This document shows positions 23,201-33,431 of a DNA stretch of 64,000 nt, piece after piece. Positions within the stretch are counted from its first letter, which is position 1, and each line of letters opens with the position of its first letter. This DNA comes from Haematococcus lacustris (Eukaryota; Chlorophyta; Chlorophyceae; Chlamydomonadales; Haematococcaceae). The notes beneath the pieces were generated by a model that searched no databases, had not been told where the DNA came from, and worked only from the letters and a program-made list of their open reading frames with translations. The translations under genes were made by a program, and so were the position numbers. Location of the stretch: NCBI GenBank assembly GCA_030144725.1, contig JASKMD010000030.1, positions 5,239,346-5,303,345 on the forward strand. The letters run 5' to 3'.

Positions 23201-25291
23201 GGGCGCGTCCTGCTCCCTCCACCTCAGGCGCCCCTGACCTCCTGCTTATGAGCTGGGATGCCTGCTAGTGGCTGTTTGCGGCTGTTGGCTGCAGACACGC
23301 CCGGGGTGCACCTGCACCACCGCGTGCCGCACATGCTGTCCCCCGCTGAGCTCAAGCTGCTGCACCCCCGCAAGCGCCTGGCCCCACTGGTGCCACCCAC
23401 ACCCCGCCAGCTCACCCCCATGCCCCCTGCACAGCAGCCCATGCGCACAGCAAAGGACCACAGGGACCTACCAGCACCCACAGCCACCAAGGCCAGCCAG
23501 CTGCTCCCCCACCCAGCCCCTCGCCCACTCACCCAATTTCACCCACCCCTCCGGCTGCCCGCCCACCCACCCATCCACCCACACCACCCGGCTACCCGCC
23601 CGCCCGCTCATCCGCCAACCTACAGCAGCCATGATATTGGTGTCAAGGTCCTGCTCTGCTCCCCTTCACCTTCATTTGTTGTTTGCAGGCTCCTCTTGTT
23701 TTGCAGCCACTGGTCACTTTCACCTCATCCAGGTCACGTTGCTAGTTTACTTGCATCCACTTGTTGATCACACTGAGCTGCATAGGAAGAGTGAATGAGT
23801 GAGTACCCGCATGTAAAGCACATTTTGCCGGAGAGCATGCATGCATGACCCCACCTTGCAACATAGCCCACATGCACTGCTGGCGCCACCCGGCACTGCT
23901 GCTGCTGCTGCTGCTGCACCCTCAACCATATGCTGAGAGGGCAGGCACCAGGCACACAGACGGCTGCGCAGACGGCCTCAGCCCCACTGCTGCTGCAGGC
24001 CGGCCGGCAGCAGCCCGTGGCCTGCACCTACGTGTGGAGTGACCTGGTGAGGGTGGATGTGGTGGGTGCGCCCCCGAGCACCACCCTGGCCTTCTACGGG
24101 CCCTCCTCCCTCAGGGTGGCTGCCCAGCCCCTGGCCAAGGTGGGTCAGCTCCGCACCAGTGATGGGCGATTCGCCAAAGACCTATTACTCAGCATACTCC
24201 CTTGTAGACCTGGATGCAAAAATACCCAACATAGCCCCACACCCCAGCCCTAGTGCGTCAGCATGCTACAGGCTGGGTTGTAGCCCAACACCCTAGCCCT
24301 AGTGGGTCAGCATGCAACTGGCTGGGGTGTAGTAGTAGTAGTAGTTGTTGTTGTTACACTTGCAAGAGAAGGAAGGGGAAGGGAGCTAAAAGGGAGCGGG
24401 GGAGAGACCTCGAGCAGCGGAGGAGTCAGAGAAGCGGAGGAGCTAGGGACGCAAAAGGTTGGAGCTAGGAGAGCTGTAGCCCTAGCCGCTTTGGGGTTTG
24501 CGGAAGATGGGATACATTGTTGGGGGATAAGTAATAAGCGGAGTGGAGCTATTACCGATGTAATAAAGTTCACTCATTTTGAGGACGACTCTTTCGGCTT
24601 ATAACTGTTTTTTGCCCCTGGAGCTGCTGCTGCTGTGCCCTGCCTCCCTGGGCTTCCTCCCCTGGCTGCTATCTGGGGCCGTGTGAGGGTGCCAGCTGGT
24701 GGTGCCTGGCTATCAACCAATGGCGCCCCTGAGGCTCGTGACGAGGCAGCCCTGCCTGGCCTGGCCTGCGTGTCCTGGCCTGGGCCTGCTGTGCCCTCCC
24801 TGCCTCTGCTCCTAAGCCTGGGTTCCGTCTCCTGACCCTCAAGCCCCGTCCCTTTGCCTCCGTGCTTTTTTTACCCATCTCCCTGAACGGGCCCAGACTA
24901 GGGTAGGAGCTGTCGCGGCCCAGTGCAGCGCCAGGACCTGCACCCTCTGGGCCTGTGCTGGCTAGGAGCACAGCCTGCCCTGACCTTGTCTGCTGCTGCT
25001 TACACAGCCTGATACAGGACCTAAACCCTGGGCACTCCACTTCACTACTGGCCTGGTGCACCTTGACTGCCACCACACTCCCCACTGCTGCCCTACTCCA
25101 CGGCTGGCGTCATCCACCTGGTTGCCGTCTCCACCCTGGCTGCATCCTGGTTGCATCCTGGTTGCACCCTGGTTGCCATCTCCACCCTCCCCTGCATGCC
25201 TGCTGCTGGGCTGTGCGGCTCAGGCAGTGGAGCAGGTGACCATGGCCAGCGCCAACCAGGCCTCCAGCCCCCCCAGCACCTCACCCTCAGC

Positions 25292-25332
<41 letters not shown>

Positions 25333-26859
25333 CTGAAGACGCTGAGAGCAGCAGCCCAGGCGCCAAGGTGCTGCTGTGTGGGGGGTCAGTGGCGGCGCGG
25401 GGCGGCCTGGTGCCACACACGCTGCGCATCAAGGTGGACGGCTCCCGCAGGCCCCTGGCTGACGTCTGCATCTCAGGTCAGTTCAGCTGCACCAAGAGGC
25501 TGGCTTAAGGGTGGGGTGACGGGGCTGGTGGGAGCCAGTGGGTCTGGGAGCCAGGCTGCGAGACAAGCAAAAGGACAGGCAGGCATGCTGTTTGTGATTG
25601 TCAACTGCACTAAACTGCCCTGCACCTGGACCCGCCCCGCATCCCCAGCCCTGCCACGCCAGCCAGCCCTGCCCGCCCAATCCACACCCCACACTCACCC
25701 TGAGGCATCTCTGCACAACATCCCACCCTGACTTGGCCTGGCCTGGCCTGCCCTGCATGCGCCCTAGCCCTGCCCTCCAGCCAGGCCCTGACCTGGCCTG
25801 CTTCAGCCCCAGTCCTTCCTAGACTCATCAATGGGACCAGAGTTGGCCCACCGTGGCCTGACCCAGCCCTGCCTGCCCTGCCTGTGCCCTCACACTAACC
25901 CTAGACCTGCCCTGACACAACGAAGCAGGATAGAGCACACACCCCAGTCGTGGCCACACAGACAGCCAAGGGCGGCAGGGGCCACAGGACCCCCTGCCTG
26001 CCACCCACCTGCCTGCTGACCACTGTACCCCCCACCCACCCCACCCACCCCACAGGCCTCCCAGGCTGGATCACAGTGTGGGCCCCCGGGGCGCGTCAGG
26101 ACGTGCCGCTCAGGGTGTGGGCACCCAAGGGAGTGCAGGTGTTCCTGCGCCCACCACTGCCCTGCCCCTCCCCGCTGCGGGAACCCGCTTCTCAGCAAGG
26201 TGCGCATGCCAGCCTGCACCACGGCTGCGCTTCGCAGCCTACGTGCGTGCCCGCAGTGCCAGCAGTGTATGATTGGTGGTCAGCGCAAAACTTGCCTCAC
26301 CCTTGTGCAAGGTGTGTAATTGAAAGCCCAGCGTACGTGTATTGCCGCAGAGGATGAGGAGGGTGGCGAGCTGGACGACAAGGCGCTTGTGTCGTTGATG
26401 ACCGAGTACGGCGCTGGCTCCGGCAGCATTGACATCAACAGCGCGGAGTGGTGGGAGGCGGCTATGGCTGAGCTGGACGGCATCGATGCCGAGAAGGATG
26501 AAGACGAGGCTGAGGAAGAGGAGGAGGAGGAAGATGAGGAGGCGACGGCGGCTTCGGGGGCCAAGGGGTTCGCGGGACGCAGCAGGACGCGAGGTGCAAA
26601 GGCCGGTGGAAAGGAACGTGTGATCATGTCGGCGACCGTCGAGGATATCCTCAGACGCCCGCGCTTGGACGCTGGGTTTGACGCGCTCATGGATGATGAT
26701 GCGGATGAGGAGCCTGAAGAGCGGAAACAGCGCCCAGCCCGCCGGAGAGTCGGGCTTCCGCGCCCACCGGTTGCCAAGGAGACCCCGGCACAGCCCGCTG
26801 TCAAGAAGGGCTTGGGAGGGCGCAGGCGGATACTAGCAATGAAAGGGGCTGAGAAATGA
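17249..26859 (+). CDS. BPG2: BPG2/YqeH-type circularly permuted GTPase, probably plastid (complete, 1038 aa, 16 exons)
   Basis: GTPase of the YqeH family, which in plants acts in chloroplast rRNA processing and ribosome assembly. Exons: 17249-17292, 17423-18215, 18279-18374, 18585-18695, 19287-19370, 19988-20080, 20736-20810, 21065-21145, 21688-21775, 22228-22337, 22598-22739, 23295-23647, 23999-24139, 25224-25476, 26056-26199, 26351-26859. The N-terminus is a plausible transit peptide followed by a long Ser-rich region. A zinc finger is formed by CYGC (exon 4) and CVRC (exon 5). GTPase motifs occur in permuted order: G4 VGTKMDLL, G5 SSHSGEG, G1 GAANVGKSA, G2 PGTTLG, G3 DTPG. The conserved HHRVPHMLS/LKLLHPRKRL follows, then YVWSDLVRVDVV. 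The C-terminus is a strongly acidic/basic tail ending at TGA 26857. Exon 3 and the 3' end of exon 12 are less certain. Confidence 0.88.
20868..20938 (+). repeat. GGGGGC tandem repeat in a BPG2 intron
   Basis: About 12 units of GGGGGC, plus-strand G-rich and therefore quadruplex-prone in the nascent RNA as well as DNA. Confidence 0.8.
22066..22190 (+). repeat. GGCAGGCAGG-type tandem array in a BPG2 intron
   Basis: Imperfect tandem units of GGCAGGCAGG with GGAGGGACAGGGC or GGCAGAGGGG spacers. There is no coding evidence on either strand. Confidence 0.75.
24157..24617 (-). mobile_element. Truncated hAT-type MITE in a BPG2 intron
   Basis: Begins with terminal sequence CAGTGATGGGCGATTCG, equal to the inverted right end of the element at 31505-32190, and shares two internal copies of its subrepeat and the segment CCGATGTAATAAAG...TGAGGACGA. 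It lacks the last 70 or so bases of the other terminus and shows no duplicated target. It is inserted 17 bases after the donor of BPG2 intron 13, opposite in orientation to the CYB5D1 copy. Confidence 0.75.
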
Positions 26860-27595
26860 GGCGTCAGTGTAGCTGCGTTACTCGAGAGTTGATTGAAGCG
26901 TGGCTTCAAAAGCGAGACGAGCAGGCCAATAGGCCATAGTGGCTAGCGGGTCACCCCCGCCATTGGCCGCAACCCTGGTAAAATCTAACTGATCTTTGGA
27001 AGTTGTACAACGACTCCTGTGCAGGGCGGTGCGATGCTAGCGGGCTGCTCGGGCTGATGTGCACCTGTGCCGGGGCGGGCGGGGGTGCCGTGCGATGTGC
27101 CGGGAATGGCCTGCTTAGTGTGGCTGGGATTAGCGAGCAGCTATCGCGCTCAGCAGCTCAGCGGCATGGACGGGCTCATTTGCTTCGGGCGCAGGAATTC
27201 CCCTGACATGTGTGCTAGTGTGCTGATGACATGTTTGGGAGTGCGGATTGTGCTTGTGGCCTGTCCCTGCACAAGAACAGAGTGCAACTTGTGTCACGTC
27301 ACCCCCTGCCAAGTTTCTCCGAATTTGGGCTTTTTTGTTGTCCACTTAACTGTCCATTCGGAACGTCAGATGATGGACGGCCAACTTCAATTGTATGACA
27401 GTACTGGATTCCCAACGTGTCTATTGTCAAGAAACGCAATGCCCTCCTGTGTACCCGGTCACAATTTTTGCCACTAGGACGTTGCCGATCAGTGCGGGCC
27501 GTTTTCGCTTCTCCAGATTGAACCCCCGTGCACCGTACACCCAGCCACATCAACCGTGCGCCTCATACTCAACTCCTGCTCCTCACTCCAGCTCC
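26860..27595. other. Intergenic region downstream of BPG2
   Basis: About 735 bases. A stretch at 26950-26970 (TCACCCCCGCCATTGGCC) also occurs at 11434, at the edge of the insert in the family-B relic, so it is part of a dispersed repeat. No gene was recognised. Confidence 0.4.
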
Positions 27596-28153
27596 TCACA
27601 ATGCCCTACGTCCCACGGGCCTCCACAACCTCTTGTGCTTGCAGTACTGTGCACAATGTGTGTTGGTCAGTTTGCCCCAACCCACCTCATCATGCATCAA
27701 GTAGGGCCGGAAACGCATCAACAATGCATAACACTCTCTGTCATCCCTCACCTCCTTCACGGTGTCTTGAAACATGGGCATGGGCACAAGTGGGGTGGTG
27801 TTGTCAGGCTTCATGCACGGCAGGCATGGCACACTCATGCACGTGCTGCATGCACAAGCAGCCATGACCCATCGAGGCTGCTCCCTGTCAGGTGTGAACA
27901 CCATGCGGTGCATTGCTCTGCACCCCTCCACAGCATCATGCATGCACTCCACATCAGCCTCAGGCATGCTGCATACAGTTGCTTGCCTAGCGTCGTCCAG
28001 CACCAGGTAGCGCCCAAGCATGATGTGGCCACGTTGCCTGTGGCTGGCACTGGTGTTTTGTGCATTGCATGGCACAGTAAAATGCTCGTTAGCCCAGGCT
28101 GTCAGCACAACCACCCCACACACTTTCCCCATCAGTTCAAGATGGACTAACAT
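27596..28153 (-). CDS. Unrecognised Cys-rich reading frame (185 aa)
   Basis: Starts at ATG 28153, overlapping the end of the coiled-coil frame at 28147-28884 in another phase. The protein has clustered cysteines (ACACSTCMSVPCLPCMKP), a conserved-looking DDRECYALLMRFRPYLMHDEVG stretch of mixed charge, and HCAQYCKHKR near the C-terminus. Composition is not low-complexity, suggesting real protein history. It may be the second exon or a frameshifted continuation of the upstream frame, or a gene carried by a mobile element. No family was recognised. Confidence 0.4.
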   Translation of the reverse strand: MLVHLELMGKVCGVVVLTAWANEHFTVPCNAQNTSASHRQRGHIMLGRYLVLDDARQATVCSMPEADVECMHDAVEGCRAMHRMVFTPDREQPRWVMAACACSTCMSVPCLPCMKPDNTTPLVPMPMFQDTVKEVRDDRECYALLMRFRPYLMHDEVGWGKLTNTHCAQYCKHKRLWRPVGRRAL

Positions 28154-28884
28154 CTGCTCATCTGGACTAACACTTTAGCCACGTTTTGGGCCTCAAGCTG
28201 TTGCGGCAGCCTGTGAAGCTGCTGCTGCAATGACTGGATGCGAGCTTGCTGCTCAGTCAGCAGGCGCTGCTCAGTTAGCCGCTGCTCCCTTGAGTGCAGG
28301 TCTGCCTGCTGCTGCTGCAGCTGGTGCTCCCGCTCAACCAGATCCTGCTCCCTCCGGCGCAGGTCCGCCTGCTGCTGCTGCAGCTGCTGCTGTCGCTCAG
28401 CCAGATCCTGCTCCCTCCGGCGCAGGTCTGCCTGCTGCTGCTGCAGCTTCTGCTGTTGCTCAATCAACTGCTGCTCCCACTGTAGCAGAGCTGCCTGCTG
28501 CTGCACCACCAAGTCAGCCAGCTGCTGCTCCTTGCGCTGTAGCTCACCCCGCTGGAGGTCCTGAAGCTGTTGCTGTAGCAGCTGCAAGCGTTGGTTGTCG
28601 GCAAGCTGCCGCTCTCTGTGCTGCAGGGCTGCCTGCAGCTGATGAAACTGCGCCTCAGCCTCATCAGCACCAGCATCAGCCTGGGCCTCAGCCTCGGCTT
28701 CAGCAGCAACAGCCTCCGCTTGCGCCCCACTCTCGCAAGCACAAGCCTGTTCCTGGGCCTCGGCCTCTGCGGCAACAGCCTGGGCCTTGGCCTCGGCCTT
28801 AGCAGCCCTGAGTTGTGCCATCACCTCCCTCGCTTTCTGCGCATTGGCACAACTAGCCTTCACTCCCCTTTTCTTGTTAACCAT
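28147..28884 (-). CDS. Gln-rich coiled-coil protein (245 aa), function unknown
   Basis: Begins at ATG 28884 (MVNKKRG). After a basic start and an Ala/Glu-rich helical region (about residues 15-80), the protein is a continuous coiled coil with repeated heptads, including three near-identical copies of a 22-residue segment with core QQQQADLRRREQDL (about residues 150-215). It ends just as the 28153 frame begins. Coiled-coil composition alone does not reveal function. Confidence 0.5.
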   Translation of the reverse strand: MVNKKRGVKASCANAQKAREVMAQLRAAKAEAKAQAVAAEAEAQEQACACESGAQAEAVAAEAEAEAQADAGADEAEAQFHQLQAALQHRERQLADNQRLQLLQQQLQDLQRGELQRKEQQLADLVVQQQAALLQWEQQLIEQQQKLQQQQADLRRREQDLAERQQQLQQQQADLRRREQDLVEREHQLQQQQADLHSREQRLTEQRLLTEQQARIQSLQQQLHRLPQQLEAQNVAKVLVQMSRC

Positions 28885-29566
28885 GGCCTTCACTGGCCTG
28901 CACAGCGGCAACCACAATCACAGCTCAGTTTCTGCATATCATTTCCTGTTTTGTGCTGCTCGTGGTTGCTCGGGAGCCACAGGCACCAATGCATTAAGCA
29001 TCGTTTGCAACCTGCAATTCTGCAACTTGCACCTGGCAACAGGTTTAGCAGCAATCCGAAGTAGCGGTCACGAACCCAGATTGGAGAGGGTCTCGATGCG
29101 TGCTGGGAAGCTGGCAAAAAAAAATGCCAAATCCAGATGCGCCATTTACGCCGCGCTGGGTCCAGGCTGCCTACAGCAGTGGCTAAGAGTGTCTGCGATG
29201 CTCCAGAACACGTCGCGGGTTAGGGCCGGCCACCCGGCAAACCGCTGGGGCTGATGCACACTCGTCAGGCCATCAGCAGCTCATCGCACTAGTTGGCGGC
29301 CTCATCCGTGCAGAAATGCGTTTCTATCTCTTGGGCCATGGGGGTTGGGCCAACCGCGGGGTGGACCAGCGGCCAACGGTCAAACATGTGCACTCCATAG
29401 GATGAGCAATGGAATATACTGCCTAGCTGCAACAGCCAAGCAACAACAGCTAAGCAAAGTTGACGCGCATGCGCATTTCAACTTCAAGTGCGCATGCGCA
29501 ATAGATCAGGAATGGCATAGTCGCTTGAAGCGGTGCGATGATGGTCTGCACTAGCGTGCGTTAGAT
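28885..29566. other. Intergenic region between divergent genes
   Basis: About 680 bases separate the minus-strand coiled-coil frame from CYB5D1, so it likely holds both promoters. No repeats or RNA genes were recognised. Confidence 0.4.
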
Positions 29567-32500
29567 ATGGCACCGGTATGTGGCAAAGTATTGTGACTTC
29601 GAGACATGTTGGGACCTGCATTGACGCTGGGAATGCATTGTGCTGCAGTTACGAGGACCTCTACGGCGATACTATACCCCATACGAGGTCGAGCATGCTG
29701 TGAAGATACGAGTCCACCTGCAGCAAATGACCAACGATGCTGTTCTTGTAGGTAGCCCAGCACAACACCCCCGAAGATTGCTGGGTGTCCTTCCTTGGTG
29801 AGGTGTATGAGCTGACTCGGCTCATCCAGGTGAGAAGACAGCTACAGCATACGCCGAACAGCTGAGGTGCAGCAACAGCTGAGGCACAACAACAGCTGCG
29901 GCCAGCTGTTGCTGCAGAGGTTCCCAGGCAAGATCACAGAGCCCATCATCAAGGCGGCAGGCACTGACATCTCCCACTGGTGAGGCGTCACAGCAAGTCT
30001 CTGACAGCACGCAAGCACAACCAGCCAAGCTCAGGAATGGGATAGCCCTCTGGCACAGGTTTGATGCCAAGACACGCACCGTGAAGACCATCATCTGCCC
30101 AGTTACAGAGCTAGAGCGCTTCTACACACCCATGGTTCGTGGTCAGGCAGGCAGGACCCAGTCCAGGTCTCCCAGTGCTGGTGATGGGCACCCGGCATGA
30201 CTGCCACCAGTGCTACTGCACTGTCTCCCTGATCCATGCTGACCTGGTCTCAGTGGCTGAGGCAAGACCAGTGCGTGCCCAAGGCTCTTGCGGCATGACT
30301 GTATGACAGGACATGTGATAACCAGGCAGTCGGCCAGCCATGAACCAGCCTAGTGGCTGTAGTGACCTGTAATGGCTGTAGCAGTATGAGTCCAAGTCCC
30401 ACCAGATGCGCCTCCAGTGACCACCAGCCTGAGCAACAGCAGCTGGTGGTGGCGCACAGGGGCTTAGGGTAGGGTGCGGTGGTGGTGGTGGTGGTGGTGG
30501 TGGCGCACAGGGGCTTAGGGTAGGGTGCGGTGGTGGTGGTGGTGGTGGTGGCGCACAGGGGCTTAGGGTAGGGTGCGGTGGTGGTGGTGGTGGTGGTGGT
30601 GGCGCACAGGGGCTTAGGGTAGGGTGCGGTGGTGGTGGTGGTGGTGGCGCACAGGGGCTTAGGGTAGGGTGCGGTGGTGGTGGTGGTGGTGGCGTACAAG
30701 GGCTTAGGGTAGGGTGCGGTGGTGGTGGTGGTGGTGGCGCAGAGTGGTGGCCTGCTGCCTGGCAGGGCCGCTTTCCCCACGTGCCCCCCATAGAGCCTGT
30801 GAACAACTGGGACACCAGCTTTGGCATTCCCTGGTGGAGGGACAAGAAGTACCAGGCGAGTGGCATGGCAGCCGGGGCGCCTGGCAGGTCTCCTGCTGCC
30901 AGCAGCTGCCAGCACACACTGCAAGACACGCACTGCATGCTGGACACTGCACCCACCAACAGTTGCCAGGCGCACAGGACCTGTCAAGCACGCTGCACTG
31001 CACAGCACAGCACATTGACCATCTTCGGACTGATCAACGTCTAGCTTCTTCGGACTGATCAATGTCAAGCATCTTCGGACTGATCATTGTCTAGGGAAGC
31101 AGGGGGAGAATGCAGCCCTGCATGAAGTTGTGTGGAGTGCTGAGCTTGCCTGCAGGTTGGCCTGCTGTCGGCTCGCATCCGCATCATCCGCATCAAGAAC
31201 GTGCTCACAGGGCAGGAGGACCACCTGGAGGCAAGTCACCCGCCGGCATGCAGCCCACTCAGCAGCAGGGACAGTTGCAGTCCTTGTGGCAGGCGCCTGC
31301 AGGTTGCACCAGCATCACAATGCCGCAGGCTCATGATGCAGCAGCCCACATCGGGCGTGGCTCATGTCATAGAGTGATGCAAGTCTTGCATGGCAAAGGT
31401 GCCAAGCCTGGGTCACTTCATGCAGGATGGTCACCTTCACATGCCCTGCCTCGACCCACATGCTGGTCTGCTCACTGATTAATCATGGAGGAGTGGCTGC
31501 ATGCCAGTGATGGGCGGTTGGGTAATAATGTAATAAGTCGGTAATAATCTAGCGCAAAAAACGGTAATAACTCGAAAAAATCGTCCTCAAAATGAGTGAA
31601 CTTTATTACATCGGTAATAGCTCCACCGCCCGTCTGGTACTCCGCTTATTACTTATCCCCAACAATGTATCCCATCTTCCACAAACCCCGAAGCGGGCGG
31701 CTGCCCACCACATCCGAACATCCATCGCAGAACAACCACATAGCGTCCCAACGCTCTGTAGCAACAAGTGCCGATGACGAAGGCGTTGAGATCAGTAACC
31801 GTAGCATGCTGACCCATAAGGGCTAGGGTGTTGGGCTACAGCCCAGCCTGTTGCATGCTGACCCATTAGGGCTAGGGTGTTGGGCTACAGCCCAGCCTGT
31901 AGCATGCTGACCCATTAGGGCTAGGGTGTTGGGCTATAGCCCAGCCTGTTGCATGCTGACCCACTAGGGCTAGGGTGTTGGGCTATAGCCCAGCCTGTTG
32001 CATGCTGACCCACTAGGGCTAGGGTGTGGGGCTATGTGGGATATCTATAGGGGATTTTGATTTAGATTAGTTATACATTAAATATTAAATAATATAATAA
32101 ATAATTGTATACTAAAAGTAATACAAAATCCCTGTTTTGATGTCTTTTATTACACTGAGTAATACGTCTTTTCCGAATCGCCCATCACTGCTGCATGCAT
32201 TGAGCAAAGACATAAGAAAAGGTGCCAAGGCTAGGTGCTGGCTCGTCATCCTCACCGTCATCATCATGCCATGCTGCCAAGTTATCAATGACCCTACACA
32301 CATTAAGCATTGCAGCCCTGTGCAGACCAACCACGCACCGCATCTGGCTCCCATTACACCAACTGGGCTGGCTGACTGCTGCTGCTGCAGGTACCCAGTG
32401 AGGAGACGGTGGTGGAGATCCGCGAGCGCTACAGCGAGCTGAATGCCCACGCCCAGAGCTACACCTTCAAAGCCTTGGTGACTGTGCCACAGCCAGGCAG

Positions 32501-33174
32501 CGACAAGGCAGAGATGCAGTTCCAGGTGAGGAGGGGAGGGGGCTTGCAGTCAGCAAGGCATGGTGGTGGAGGGGTCACCCCAGCAGCCTGGTTTGGCTGC
32601 TGGCTTGAGCATGGCCATGATGCGAGGCACGACTGTGAGCATCATGGTACACTAAGAACAACGAGTTGGTCCAATGATCAGGCTTAGAGTGATCAGGCAT
32701 CATGTGCGGCTGCCATGTGCTGTCACCATCACAACTTGTCAGTGGAGGTCATGGTATGAGAGCACAGCAGGGGCTGCATTGCTGTATCAATGCAGCGCTA
32801 GGCCCACTATGGCTGCATGCCACACTTCCAGCACAAGGGGAGAGGGTGGCTGTGTGTCACTGTGGCCACTGTGGCTGTGTATATGTATCTGTGGCTGTCG
32901 CTGTGGCCATGCCTGCTCCTGCGGCTGTGGCTGTGACTGTGGCTGTGTGTCATTGTGGCCACCACCACTGCATGGCTCACCTCCAGCATATGGGCCCAGG
33001 GTGCTGCCATGTTTGTGGCTTGGTCCGTGGCCTCAGGAGCTGGACATGAACAAGACGCTGCTGGAGAACGGTGTGCCAGACGAGACATCCACCTTTGAGC
33101 AGCTGATGATACCCACGGACGCCTTTGTGCCCGTGCTGCATGTCTACTGGAATGACGACTTGACGGCTGCATGA
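29567..33174 (+). CDS. CYB5D1: Cytochrome b5 domain-containing protein 1 (ciliary; complete, 238 aa, 9 exons)
   Basis: Orthologues are axonemal heme-binding proteins reported as radial-spoke components needed for coordinated ciliary beating. Exons: 29567-29575, 29649-29699, 29761-29829, 29906-29979, 30059-30134, 30766-30855, 31156-31230, 32391-32525, 33037-33174. The first exon encodes only MAP before GTATGT. Motifs: [31 protein letters not shown] (cytochrome b5 fold), [41 protein letters not shown], then a ubiquitin-like C-terminal half ending [12 protein letters not shown]. Length agrees with the human protein (228). As in other members the HPGG heme motif is absent. Introns 6 and 7 both use GC donors (GCGAGT, GCAAGT), and intron 7 holds a hAT MITE. 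Confidence 0.92.
30476..30740 (+). repeat. Compound tandem repeat in CYB5D1 intron 5 (about 6 units)
   Basis: Each unit is a (GGT)n run of variable length followed by GGCGCACAGGGGCTTAGG and GTAGGGTGC. The unit length changes only through the GGT run. Open frames across it on the minus strand (Pro- or Thr-rich) are repeat artefacts. Confidence 0.9.
31505..32190 (+). mobile_element. hAT-type MITE (686 bp) with perfect 8-bp target duplication
   Basis: Terminal inverted repeats start CAGTGATGGGCGGTT on the left and CAGTGATGGGCGATT on the right (as reverse complement), with the CAG-ending termini expected of hAT elements. Both sides are flanked by CTGCATGC (31497-31504 and 32191-32198). The interior holds five 49-base subrepeats (about 31804-32040), each with a small palindrome GGGCTACAGCCC or GGGCTATAGCCC, and an AT-rich block (32045-32120) unlike the GC-rich host. 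No transposase is encoded, so it is non-autonomous. It lies in CYB5D1 intron 7. Confidence 0.92.
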
Positions 33175-33431
33175 GAAATGAATGCCTGGTGCCGTGACCT
33201 GGGTGGCAGGGGCATCTTGGTCCTGTTCACTTCAAGCCCAGTCCTGGTGCTGGTGGCAAAGCCAGGCTTGCATCCTATCTGCCATACTCGGAAGCACTGC
33301 TAGCATGAGGTTGACAATTGCTTTGCTGCCAGAGCATGGACTGCATGGTCCTGGCTGCGATGCGGATAATGCCCTGGTGCAGAGCACAATGTCCAGCCAG
33401 CTCGCGGCTGGAGAAGACATCATGAAGACAT

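Noticed and set aside
30500..30560. Telomere-like TTAGGG within the repeat
   Set aside because: Occurs once per unit in a larger unit and never in tandem; also seen once per 49-bp unit in the hAT MITE. Not a telomeric array.
30213..31068. Pro- and Thr-rich minus-strand frames
   Set aside because: They follow the GGT-containing tandem repeat in CYB5D1 intron 5 and are antisense to a well-supported gene.
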